From an uncultured cyanobacterium (GTDB lineage Bacteria; Cyanobacteriota; Cyanobacteriia; Pseudanabaenales; Pseudanabaenaceae): a stretch of DNA of 13,400 nucleotides. How positions within the stretch are numbered: position 1 is the first letter of the stretch; each line of letters opens with the position of its first letter. Of this stretch, positions 6,326 through 13,400 are shown piece by piece. The position numbers and the translations under genes were made by a program. The stretch lies in contig CAIJEA010000154.1 in assembly GCA_903819605.1 (NCBI GenBank), positions 1-13,400 on the forward strand, read 5' to 3'. The notes below the pieces were generated by a model. It saw nothing but the letters and a program-made list of their open reading frames with translations. It was not told where the DNA came from and made no database searches.

Positions 6326-6337
6326 AGACCTTGGTCT
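6326..6337. promoter_or_regulatory. Short inverted repeat in the leader of the ECF ATPase gene
   Basis: AGACC-TT-GGTCT forms a compact inverted repeat 37 bp before the ATG, followed by the AT-rich TTAATAATAATT. The 67-bp gap 6308-6374 must contain the promoter or leader of the transporter genes. It is too short for, and lacks conserved blocks of, TPP or cobalamin riboswitches. Role unknown. Confidence 0.3.
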
Positions 6338-6374
6338 GATTCTTAATAATAATTACACAAGCAATAAAACCTAT

Positions 6375-8144
6375 ATGAATGCGATCGCCATTTTAGATAA
6401 GGTCTCTTATATTTATCCAAATTCAAAGGAGACAGTATTAAAAGATATATCACTAACTATTAATAAAGGAGAATTTTTAGGCATAATTGGAGCGACAGGG
6501 GCTGGTAAAACCACTTTATGTCTTGCACTTACAGGGATTGTGCCGCAATTCTATGGAGGGCGGTTCTTTGGAAAAATTACGATCGCAGGTTTAGATAGTC
6601 TTGAGCATCCTGTAAGTGAATTAGCTCGTCATGTCGGGATTGTCTTTGAAGATCCTGAAGTACAAATTACGGCAACATCGGTTGAAAATGAAATTGCCTT
6701 TGCTCTAGAAAATCTCTGCGTACCTCGCGAAGAAATCCTGAGGCGCATTCCAATCGTCTTAAAATCAGTACGTCTCGAAGGGTTTGAGAAGAAAAATCCT
6801 CAAGAACTTTCGGGCGGTCAAAAGCAAAGATTGGCGATCGCGGCAGCACTAGCATTACAACCTGATTTGTTAATTCTGGATGAGCCAACTTCACAACTCG
6901 ATCCGATTGGTTCGCAAGAAGTCTTTGCCACCGTCAGAGAATTAAAAGAGGAACTTGGAGTAGCGATCGTGATGGTCTCCCATGCTGCCGAGGAAATGGC
7001 AGAATTTTGCGATCGCATCGCCTTACTATCTGATGGCAAATTACTCGCAGTCGGAACGACCGATGAAATTTATGCACAGGTTGATTTGTTAAAGCAAAAT
7101 AAATTGCGCCCTCCCGAAGTTGCTCAGGCGTTTAATCAAATCCAGCAAAAGGGAATTAATATTTCTAAGATTCCTGTTACTTTAAAATCAGGAATTGCCA
7201 AGTTAGAGTTATTGCGATCGCATAGTCAATTACTCCCACCACCAGAATTTAAAGCACTAAACTCTTGTAGTCCCAATTTAAATAAGCGTCCTGTTCTTTC
7301 AGTAAAAGATCTCCGTCACACCTATGATGATGGAACTGAAGCATTAAAGAATATCTCACTAGATATTTACGAAGGCGAATATGTTCTCATTGTCGGGCAG
7401 AATGGCGCTGGTAAAAGTACCCTTGTGAAGCACTTTCTCAATCTACTCAAACCAACAGAGGGAACTGTACTGGTAAGCGATCGCAATGCTAGAGAACTAT
7501 CGGTTAGTGAGCTTGCTCAATCGATAGGGTATCTCGCTCAAAATCCTGACAACCAAATCTTTAATACTACCGTTGAGAAAGAAGTTTCTTTTGCATTACC
7601 CTTTCTTGGTTACAAGCCTGAAACCGTAGAACAAGAAACAGCACGCAGTCTCAAAGCAATGCAACTGTGGGAACATCGTCACGCCCATCCATTGTCTTTA
7701 CCTAAAGGAGAACGCGGACGCATTGTGATTGCAGCTTTATTAGCGATGAATCCCGATATTATAATTTTTGATGAACCGACTACAGGTCAGGACTATCAGG
7801 GGACTGCTTCGATTTTAGAAGTTAGTCGTCAACTGCACCAGATGGGCAAAACTGTGATTGTAATTACCCATCATTTATATCTTATGCCCGAATATGCAGA
7901 TCGCGCGATCGTGATGGGAAAAGGAACGATTTTGCTAGATGCGCCATTGAGACAAGCCTATCATCAAACTGATTTGCTGGAGTCCACTTATCTCACGCCA
8001 CCGCAGTCTGTCGTACTATCACAAAAACTTAGTGAAATTAGCGATCGCCAATATTCTCTAATTACCCCAACAGAATTTGCCAATTGTTTTGCTTCTATAG
8101 CAATGCAAGAGATAGCTGGGACAAGTCAAAACCCAAATACATAA
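6375..8144 (+). CDS. Energy-coupling factor transporter ATPase, two fused ABC domains (EcfA-EcfA')
   Basis: This 589-residue cytoplasmic ATPase would power vitamin or metal uptake with EcfT. Domain 1 (about 5-235) has Walker A GATGAGKT (39-46), Q-loop region FEDPEVQ, intact signature LSGGQ (145-149), Walker B LLILDE (165-170) and H-loop H203. A linker of about 70 residues leads to domain 2 (about 307-530), with Walker A GQNGAGKS (341-348), AQNPDNQ, Walker B IIIFDE (462-467) and an H-loop histidine at 499-500. The second signature is altered to LSLPKGERGR (440-449), so one of the two composite ATP sites is asymmetric. The two-in-one chain resembles the YkoD type. The start is ATG at 6375-6377, with HIP1 in codons 3-5. 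EcfT follows 89 bp downstream. No S component is adjacent, suggesting a shared (group II) ECF module; the substrate is unknown. Confidence 0.93.
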   Translation: MNAIAILDKVSYIYPNSKETVLKDISLTINKGEFLGIIGATGAGKTTLCLALTGIVPQFYGGRFFGKITIAGLDSLEHPVSELARHVGIVFEDPEVQITATSVENEIAFALENLCVPREEILRRIPIVLKSVRLEGFEKKNPQELSGGQKQRLAIAAALALQPDLLILDEPTSQLDPIGSQEVFATVRELKEELGVAIVMVSHAAEEMAEFCDRIALLSDGKLLAVGTTDEIYAQVDLLKQNKLRPPEVAQAFNQIQQKGINISKIPVTLKSGIAKLELLRSHSQLLPPPEFKALNSCSPNLNKRPVLSVKDLRHTYDDGTEALKNISLDIYEGEYVLIVGQNGAGKSTLVKHFLNLLKPTEGTVLVSDRNARELSVSELAQSIGYLAQNPDNQIFNTTVEKEVSFALPFLGYKPETVEQETARSLKAMQLWEHRHAHPLSLPKGERGRIVIAALLAMNPDIIIFDEPTTGQDYQGTASILEVSRQLHQMGKTVIVITHHLYLMPEYADRAIVMGKGTILLDAPLRQAYHQTDLLESTYLTPPQSVVLSQKLSEISDRQYSLITPTEFANCFASIAMQEIAGTSQNPNT

Positions 8145-8174
8145 AGATGGCGCGAAGCGTCATCTTTATGTATT
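8136..8174. other. Long perfect hairpin spanning the stop codon of the ECF ATPase gene
   Basis: The arms 8136-8149 and 8161-8174 match over 14 bp. A G-T pair and a nested CGC/GCG (8151-8153 and 8157-8159) close on a GAA loop. The ATPase stop codon TAA (8142-8144) lies inside the left arm. No T-run follows, so it is not a classical terminator. It may stabilise or process the transcript between the ATPase and EcfT genes, or be a mobile repeat element. Confidence 0.75.
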
Positions 8175-8233
8175 ACGCAAAACTTACATGGCTATATTCA
8201 ACACCTCTAAATTGTTACAACTAAATAACTAAT

Positions 8234-9079
8234 ATGAAATTCCAAACAGTTAAGTATGACTCTTTATTTACGCGCTTAGATTTTCGATCTAAATCAGTGG
8301 CGATGTTATCGATTACCGTCCTTGCTTTTTTATGGGAAAGTCCGATCGCTGGCGGATTATTGATGCTTAGCGTGATTATTTCCTGCATTCTTGCAGGAGT
8401 TAGGCTTAATTATTTAGGAACTATTATCAAGGTAATGATTCCCTTCTATATTTTTCTGATTTTGAGTATGGGATTTTTTAATGTCGAGCAGATTAAATTA
8501 CTGATCCACAAATCAGAACTCACATCTATCTTAAGTTTGCCAAAGACATGGTGGTTACTAGGTGGTGCAAAAATGAGTTTGGAAGGAACACTTTACGGCT
8601 TAAACATTGTCTTTAAAACCCTGACGATGATTTTAGTCATTCCATTAGCTATTTTCACAACTGATGTTAATCAAATGACTGTAGGCATGGTACGCGCCAA
8701 AATCCCTTATAAGGTCGTGTTTATCTTTTCGTCAACTTTACGATTTGTGCCATTACTACTAGAGGAAGTTCAATCTATTATTGAGTCACAGCGTTTACGA
8801 GGCTTAAACTTTGAGAAGATGGGTGGATTAAAGAAGGCGCAGGTTTATGCAAAGGTTGCCGTACCTTTGATTTTAAATTCTCTTTCAAAATCACAAAAGT
8901 TAGAGATTGTTCTGCAATCAAAGGGATTTTCTGGCAGTTCTAATCGTACATATTTACATGATTCTACATTGACAACACCTGATTACCTTTTAATGATTGC
9001 TTCTATTTGTCTATTTATCATCGCGATCGCCCTATACTTTGGCTTGGGAATTGGGAAATTTGCATGGCTAATGTATTAA
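8234..9079 (+). CDS. ecfT: Energy-coupling factor transporter transmembrane protein EcfT (CbiQ family)
   Basis: EcfT is the membrane scaffold that links an S component to the EcfA ATPases. The 281 residues contain hydrophobic helices at about 20-54, 60-82, 120-142, 160-176 and 250-272. The cytoplasmic coupling region carries two short signature motifs. The first, SQRLRGL (185-191), matches the family Ala/x-Arg-Gly pattern. The second, LQSKGF (227-232), has Ser-Lys-Gly instead of the usual Ala-Arg-Gly, a conservative variation in the basic residue. The start is ATG at 8234-8236, without a clear Shine-Dalgarno sequence. It is probably co-transcribed with the fused ATPase, separated by 89 bp that hold a stop-codon hairpin and nothing else recognisable. 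A terminator directly follows. Family assignment is secure; the transported substrate cannot be told. Confidence 0.92.
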   Translation: MKFQTVKYDSLFTRLDFRSKSVAMLSITVLAFLWESPIAGGLLMLSVIISCILAGVRLNYLGTIIKVMIPFYIFLILSMGFFNVEQIKLLIHKSELTSILSLPKTWWLLGGAKMSLEGTLYGLNIVFKTLTMILVIPLAIFTTDVNQMTVGMVRAKIPYKVVFIFSSTLRFVPLLLEEVQSIIESQRLRGLNFEKMGGLKKAQVYAKVAVPLILNSLSKSQKLEIVLQSKGFSGSSNRTYLHDSTLTTPDYLLMIASICLFIIAIALYFGLGIGKFAWLMY

Positions 9080-9119
9080 GAGTTGCGGCGAGAAGCGCCG
9101 CAACTCTCTTTGGGTTTTC
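9079..9119. terminator. Terminator of ecfT, shared with the convergent kinase gene
   Basis: The arms 9079-9090 and 9096-9107 pair perfectly over 12 bp around AGAAG; the left arm starts on the last base of the ecfT stop codon. CTTTGGGTTTT follows on the plus strand. On the minus strand only a poor T-tail is present. The apical 13 bases at 9087-9099 match those of the hairpin at 8149-8161 in 11 positions. Confidence 0.8.
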
Positions 9120-9137
9120 GCTAAAATGTCGAGATCG

Positions 9138-12100
9138 CTATGCTAGGAGAAGTTGAATGGTGCTAACCAGTTGCTTGAGTTTCACAGGCTTGGCAAGGTA
9201 TTCATTAGCTCCTGCTTCTAGACATTTTTCGCGATCGCCTGTCATGGCTAGGGCAGTCATGGCAATAATGGGAATATTAATCAAATTGGCATCGCAGCGA
9301 ATTTGCTTAGTTGCTTCTATTCCATCAACTATTGGCATTTGGATATCCATCAAAATCAAATCAGGATGATGAATTTTAGCAAAAGCGATCGCCTCCTGAC
9401 CATCCTTTGCCAAGATCATTCGATAGCCCTTTGCTTCGAGATAGCAAGAGACTGTGCTGACATTAGCTTCATTGTCATCCGCTAGTAAGATCAAAGGCGC
9501 TACTATTTGTTCAGATGTTTTTTGGTGAGACTCTGTATCAGTATTAGGCTCAGACTGAGAAGCTGATAAGGAAGAATTATTATAGGGAATCTCTACTATA
9601 AAGCAGCTACCTACACCAATCTCGCTGGTTAAGGCTACTTTACCTCCATGCATTTCTACAAGGCGTTTTACGAGCGCAAGTCCTAATCCAGTTCCCACGT
9701 ATTGTCGGTTCAAAGCACTATCAATTTGGATAAAAGGCTGAAATAGTTTCTGGATATTCTCTGCTGATATCCCGATTCCTGTATCAATTACGGCAATCCT
9801 TAGATAGATAGGAGCATCCTGCTCGGCAATGGAGCTAGAGACTTCTAGGGTAATACTTCCACCTTCTGGAGTGAATTTGACAGCATTATTGAGTAAATTG
9901 ATCAAAACTTGACGAATGCGCCGCTCGTCTAGCATCAGGTCTGGTAAATTTGCAGAAATCTTGTTAATTAATTGAATACCTTTTTGCATTGCCTGCTGTC
10001 TGATAAATGCCATGCTCGATTGGCATAGATTTTCGATGGATGTGGCAGCTAATTCAAGGGTGACTTGTCCAGACTCAATTTTTGCGACATCGAGAATGTC
10101 GTTGATTAATTCCAAAAGATGAGTGCCACTGCGCTCAACGGTTTGCAATGCTTTAATTTGTCGATCGGTAACCGTACCAAAAACTCGATCTTGTAAGGCT
10201 TCGGTCATACCTAAAATGGCATTGAGAGGCGTGCGCAGTTCATGACTCATATTGGCAAGAAATTCATCTTTGAGTCTGGTCGCACGAATTAACTCTTCGT
10301 TAGAGATCTCCAGCTTTTGGTTACTTTCGGTGAGTTTTGTTTCTGTTAGTTGCCTTTCGGTAAGTTCTTGCTGCAATTGCTCAAATAGACTAGCCTGCTG
10401 AATGGCGATCGCCAATTGATAAGTAATTTGTTGACTAAAGTCAATCTCGGACTGCTTCCAGTGGCGAGTTGTCCCACATTGATGGATACATAGCAAGCCC
10501 CACAACTCCTCACCGCGCATCAATGGCATTACAATATTTGCCTTTACCTGAAACCGTGCCAATATATCAACATGACAGACTTTTGCCCCGTTGTTATAGA
10601 TGTCATCGACGACGTAGGATCTGCCCTTGGCATAGAGAGATGCATAGTTGTCGCCAAATGTGTGATCGTGGACGCGAATGGCGATCGCTGAGGAAAACCC
10701 TTCGGCTACAGATTCGGCAACAAATTCGCCATCATCAAAGTTGGATTCAGGATAGAACTTAAAGATGCCGACCCGATCGGCATTGAGGAAGTTTCGCACT
10801 TCCTGCACAGCAGTTTCAAAGATAGTTTGCAGATCTAAAGATTGCCTGATGCGTTGGGTAATTTCTCGTAATAGTAATTCTCTCTGAGCTTGCTGACGAA
10901 CTACTTCTTCAGCAAAAAGGCGTTCTTGCAGTTCGCACTGAAGTTGGGAGTAAAGTTCTGATTGCTGAATAGAGATCGCTAATTGGCTAGCAATTTGTTT
11001 GAGCAGATCAATTTCCCAACTTTGCCATTGGCGTGGGCGATCGCATTGATGGGCAATCAGCAATCCCCAGAGTGTCTGATTCTGAACGATGGGAACGACA
11101 ACTTTGGCTCGAACTTGAATCTCAGCAAGAAATTCTATTAAGCAAGGTAAGACATTCTGTTGGGGATCTTCGCGATCGCTAAGGACGTATATCCTTCCCC
11201 GTACATAGCGATCGTAATTGACTTCGGGAAATACTTCTTCTGGGTAGACAACATCCAAAACTTTAGACCAATTTGGCGAAACGGATTCCGCGATCGCCGC
11301 CCCCGTGCCTTCTGGAAAGACTCGATAAATTAGCACGCGATCTGATTGCAAGACCTGATGAACTTCCTCAACAGTAGTATTAAGGATCTCTTCTAGATTT
11401 AGAGACGAGCGTATCTTTTGGGTGATTGATGCTAGTAAGCGTTCCTGATTTGTTTTCTGTTGTACTTGCAGTTCAGCTTGTTTACGCTCAGTAATGTCTT
11501 GGATCAGCGCTAGCAGATAGGATTGTCCATCATCATTTGATAAAATCGATCGGGAAATAGAAATAATACGCTTTTGTCCATCTTGACATTGAATTTCTAA
11601 CTCCTCTGCAATGCGATTATCTCCTTGACGCATTATTTCCAAATAGTCAATTGCCTGTACTTGAGGCACTGAGGTGGGGCATAGGGTTTGATCCCAACCG
11701 AGACGATTAACATCTTCCAAAGAATAGCCCGTAATCCTCTGCATTTGTTGATTCCAGACGGTGAAATGCAAAAAGGGAAATTCCTCAACTTCGGAGCAAA
11801 CGCATAGCCCTTCTGCCATAGTTTCTAGAATTTGTTGACGGAAAGTATTTTCCTGATGGAGCTTAGCCCTAGCCTGTTTGCGCGTAGTGATATCAAAGCG
11901 AATGGCGAGATACTGAAATGGTCTTCCCTGCTCATCTAAAAAGGGAACAAAGCTACTTTCGACCCAATACAGACTACCATCTTTACGACGATTGCAAATT
12001 TCACCGCGCCAAATCTTACCGCTAGCGATCGTGCGCCACATATCTCGAAAGAAAGTGTGGGGATGATAGCTAGACTTGACAATACGATGGTTTTGACCGA

Positions 12101-13400
12101 TCAGTTCATCACGGGAATAGCCAGAAATCTCGCAGAAGTAGTCATTGACATAGGTGATTATGCCTTGGGCATCGGTAGTGGCAACAATGGCTGTCCGATC
12201 TAAGGCAAGTTTAAACGCGGATAGTTCTTGAAATAATTGTTGGCGTTGTAGTTCGCCTTGTTTGCGATCGCTAATATCCATGGCGATGCCAAACAAGCGA
12301 TGTACGCGTCTTGTCTCATCGTTAATGGCTTCCGTTTTGACAAAAATATAGCCAGCAGATCCATCAGCACGAACGATCTGGAGATCTGTGGCATTAGCTT
12401 CTCCAAGCTGAATCGATCGATCGATGAGATTAACAAAGAGATCGCGATCGTCTCTAGGAAAATATGTGAGCATTTCGGCATAGCTTGGCTCTGGGGAATG
12501 AGGATCGAGTCTAAATATCCTGAAAATTTCCTCCGACCAAGAGATTTCTCTCGTCTGGACATCTAATTCCCAAATACCGAGATGCCCAATTTTTTGAGCT
12601 TCCCGCAAACGGTTCTCACTTTGCTGTAAATCATCGGTGCGTCTCTGTACCCTCTCTTCTAGAGAATGATTGAGTTTTAGCATCATTTCTACGGACTGTT
12701 TGCGACCACTTATATCTAGATGAGTACCAATCATCCGTAATGGTTTTCCATCGGCATCCCATGCCGTTACTTTTCCTTTGCTATGTACCCATACCCAAGC
12801 CCCTAATTTGTGGCGCAGCCGCAGTTCGCAATCATAGCTTTCAGTCTCTTTCTGAAAGTGCTTTTCTAAGGCGATATTTGCTTTGAGCAAATCTTCGGGA
12901 TGCACATTTTGCCGCCAAGTTTCAATGCCGATTGGTTGCAGTTCCTCCATGGTGTAGCCAATCATCTCTACCCAGCGATCGTTAAAAGTCACTTCACCAG
13001 TCTGAACTGACCAGTCCCATAGTCCCAGTCCCGATCCCTCAATCGCCAATTGTAGGCGTTCTTTAGTTCGATCTAGCTCAAGGGTGGATCTACGTCGCTC
13101 TTCCCGAATCTGGGCTTCTCGGATTTCGCGCCGCACCGCCTCCGCTAGACGGGTTAAGTTCCCTTTCATGAGGTAGTCATTAGCGCCTTGCTTCATCAGT
13201 TCTACGGCTGCGGCTTCACCGATAGTCCCTGAAATGACTATAAAAGGTAGATCGAGTTGACTTTGTTTAACAATTTCTAGGGCGGTAGGTGCATCAAGCT
13301 TGGGTAAGTTGTAGTCGGAAATTACGGCATCCCAAGATTTGGTAGTTAAAGCTGTACGGAGTTGTTCAGCAGTTTCCACCCTCTCCCAAATAACATTAAA
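9138..13400 (-). CDS. Hybrid sensor histidine kinase, REC-PAS4-GAF2-HisKA-HATPase-REC, 5' end outside window
   Basis: This large cytoplasmic phosphorelay kinase has no membrane segment. Numbered from the GTG codon at 13377-13379, the domains are: receiver 1 (to about 78; D22, S50, K72); four PAS/PAC units (about 105-230, 255-375, 385-505, 510-635); two GAF domains (about 655-800 and 845-995); HisKA with H1046 in SHELRTPLNA; HATPase with N1165, D1199 (DTGIG) and GTGLGL (1229-1234); receiver 2 with D1301/D1302, D1345, T1375 and K1397. That GTG is not the true start: the frame stays open through FNVIWER to the window edge, and receiver 1 lacks its first strand and acidic pair. Both GAFs have cysteines (C746, C935) at the bilin-attachment position of cyanobacteriochromes. 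Stimulus and output are unknown. It is convergent with ecfT. Confidence 0.95.
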   Translation of the reverse strand, partial: FNVIWERVETAEQLRTALTTKSWDAVISDYNLPKLDAPTALEIVKQSQLDLPFIVISGTIGEAAAVELMKQGANDYLMKGNLTRLAEAVRREIREAQIREERRRSTLELDRTKERLQLAIEGSGLGLWDWSVQTGEVTFNDRWVEMIGYTMEELQPIGIETWRQNVHPEDLLKANIALEKHFQKETESYDCELRLRHKLGAWVWVHSKGKVTAWDADGKPLRMIGTHLDISGRKQSVEMMLKLNHSLEERVQRRTDDLQQSENRLREAQKIGHLGIWELDVQTREISWSEEIFRIFRLDPHSPEPSYAEMLTYFPRDDRDLFVNLIDRSIQLGEANATDLQIVRADGSAGYIFVKTEAINDETRRVHRLFGIAMDISDRKQGELQRQQLFQELSAFKLALDRTAIVATTDAQGIITYVNDYFCEISGYSRDELIGQNHRIVKSSYHPHTFFRDMWRTIASGKIWRGEICNRRKDGSLYWVESSFVPFLDEQGRPFQYLAIRFDITTRKQARAKLHQENTFRQQILETMAEGLCVCSEVEEFPFLHFTVWNQQMQRITGYSLEDVNRLGWDQTLCPTSVPQVQAIDYLEIMRQGDNRIAEELEIQCQDGQKRIISISRSILSNDDGQSYLLALIQDITERKQAELQVQQKTNQERLLASITQKIRSSLNLEEILNTTVEEVHQVLQSDRVLIYRVFPEGTGAAIAESVSPNWSKVLDVVYPEEVFPEVNYDRYVRGRIYVLSDREDPQQNVLPCLIEFLAEIQVRAKVVVPIVQNQTLWGLLIAHQCDRPRQWQSWEIDLLKQIASQLAISIQQSELYSQLQCELQERLFAEEVVRQQAQRELLLREITQRIRQSLDLQTIFETAVQEVRNFLNADRVGIFKFYPESNFDDGEFVAESVAEGFSSAIAIRVHDHTFGDNYASLYAKGRSYVVDDIYNNGAKVCHVDILARFQVKANIVMPLMRGEELWGLLCIHQCGTTRHWKQSEIDFSQQITYQLAIAIQQASLFEQLQQELTERQLTETKLTESNQKLEISNEELIRATRLKDEFLANMSHELRTPLNAILGMTEALQDRVFGTVTDRQIKALQTVERSGTHLLELINDILDVAKIESGQVTLELAATSIENLCQSSMAFIRQQAMQKGIQLINKISANLPDLMLDERRIRQVLINLLNNAVKFTPEGGSITLEVSSSIAEQDAPIYLRIAVIDTGIGISAENIQKLFQPFIQIDSALNRQYVGTGLGLALVKRLVEMHGGKVALTSEIGVGSCFIVEIPYNNSSLSASQSEPNTDTESHQKTSEQIVAPLILLADDNEANVSTVSCYLEAKGYRMILAKDGQEAIAFAKIHHPDLILMDIQMPIVDGIEATKQIRCDANLINIPIIAMTALAMTGDREKCLEAGANEYLAKPVKLKQLVSTIQLLLA

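Larger units (their letters stand above)
1711..12271. repeat. HIP1 octamers (GCGATCGC), 25 exact copies
   Basis: Exact copies start at 1711, 1810, 2134, 2539, 2770, 3113, 3326, 3497, 3784, 5854, 6381, 6834, 7009, 7214, 7477, 8041, 9023, 9231, 9385, 10405, 10681, 11037, 11172, 11290 and 12264. HIP1 is a highly over-represented palindrome in many cyanobacterial genomes, and its density here is the best taxonomic marker in the window. Most copies are inside genes. None is found in 1-1710, nor between 3792 and 5853, which covers ndhD. Confidence 0.95.

Noticed and set aside
6308..6374. Riboswitch upstream of the ECF ATPase gene, which would reveal the substrate
   Set aside because: Only 67 bp are available and I find no conserved TPP, cobalamin, FMN or preQ1 blocks; only a 12-base inverted repeat is present.
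10469..10762. 97-codon plus-strand frame with His/Cys-rich text, zinc-finger-like at first glance
   Set aside because: It is antisense to the second GAF domain of the kinase. The His/Cys content comes from the complement of conserved GAF codons, and there is no spacing typical of a zinc site.
12200..12566. Open frames of 102 and 120 codons inside the kinase gene, one on each strand
   Set aside because: They lie wholly within the second PAS region of the kinase in other frames, have no motif, and are explained as shadows of the real coding frame.

Overview
The window looks like chromosomal DNA from a filamentous or unicellular cyanobacterium, possibly of the Pseudanabaena type. This rests on 25 exact copies of the cyanobacterial octamer GCGATCGC (HIP1), a cyanobacterial-type NdhD subunit, a small PedR-like LuxR regulator, and a long PAS/GAF hybrid kinase with phytochrome-like GAF domains. 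The genus is an inference from overall feel and is not proven by the sequence.

Layout. Positions 1-353: an 11-base C run at the edge, then a small unknown gene whose start overlaps the end of a PedR-like DNA-binding regulator (346-666). A good sigma-70 type promoter lies upstream at 729-758. Positions 882-1508: a six-helix membrane protein of the DUF2232 type. Positions 1539-1589: a perfect 24-bp-arm hairpin. Positions 1620-3669: lgt (lipoprotein lipidation) following an AlaC/DapL-like aminotransferase with a 16-nt gap, a likely two-gene operon. Positions 3670-4059: a divergent intergenic region with repeats in front of ndhD. Positions 4060-5670: ndhD, followed by a textbook terminator. Positions 5745-6307: decayed minus-strand remnants, including the N-terminal part of an FkbM-like methyltransferase. 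Positions 6375-9079: a transporter of the energy-coupling factor (ECF) type, with two ATPase domains fused in one chain followed by EcfT. No substrate-binding S component lies beside it. Positions 9138-13400: a giant hybrid histidine kinase whose 5' end runs off the window.

How the genes relate. Most are independent cyanobacterial housekeeping or regulatory units. The ECF ATPase and EcfT form one functional module that must borrow an S component. The DUF2232 protein about 5 kb away is a candidate, by family resemblance only. The small regulator may respond to photosynthetic electron transport through its cysteines, and the kinase may sense light through its second GAF domain, but neither is proven. 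I found no phage, CRISPR, transposase, tRNA or rRNA, and no clear new defence or biosynthetic system. The most original leads are the cyanobacteriochrome-like GAF pair, the S-less ECF module with its unusual stop-codon hairpin, and the overlapping regulator/small-protein pair with a leader mini-ORF.
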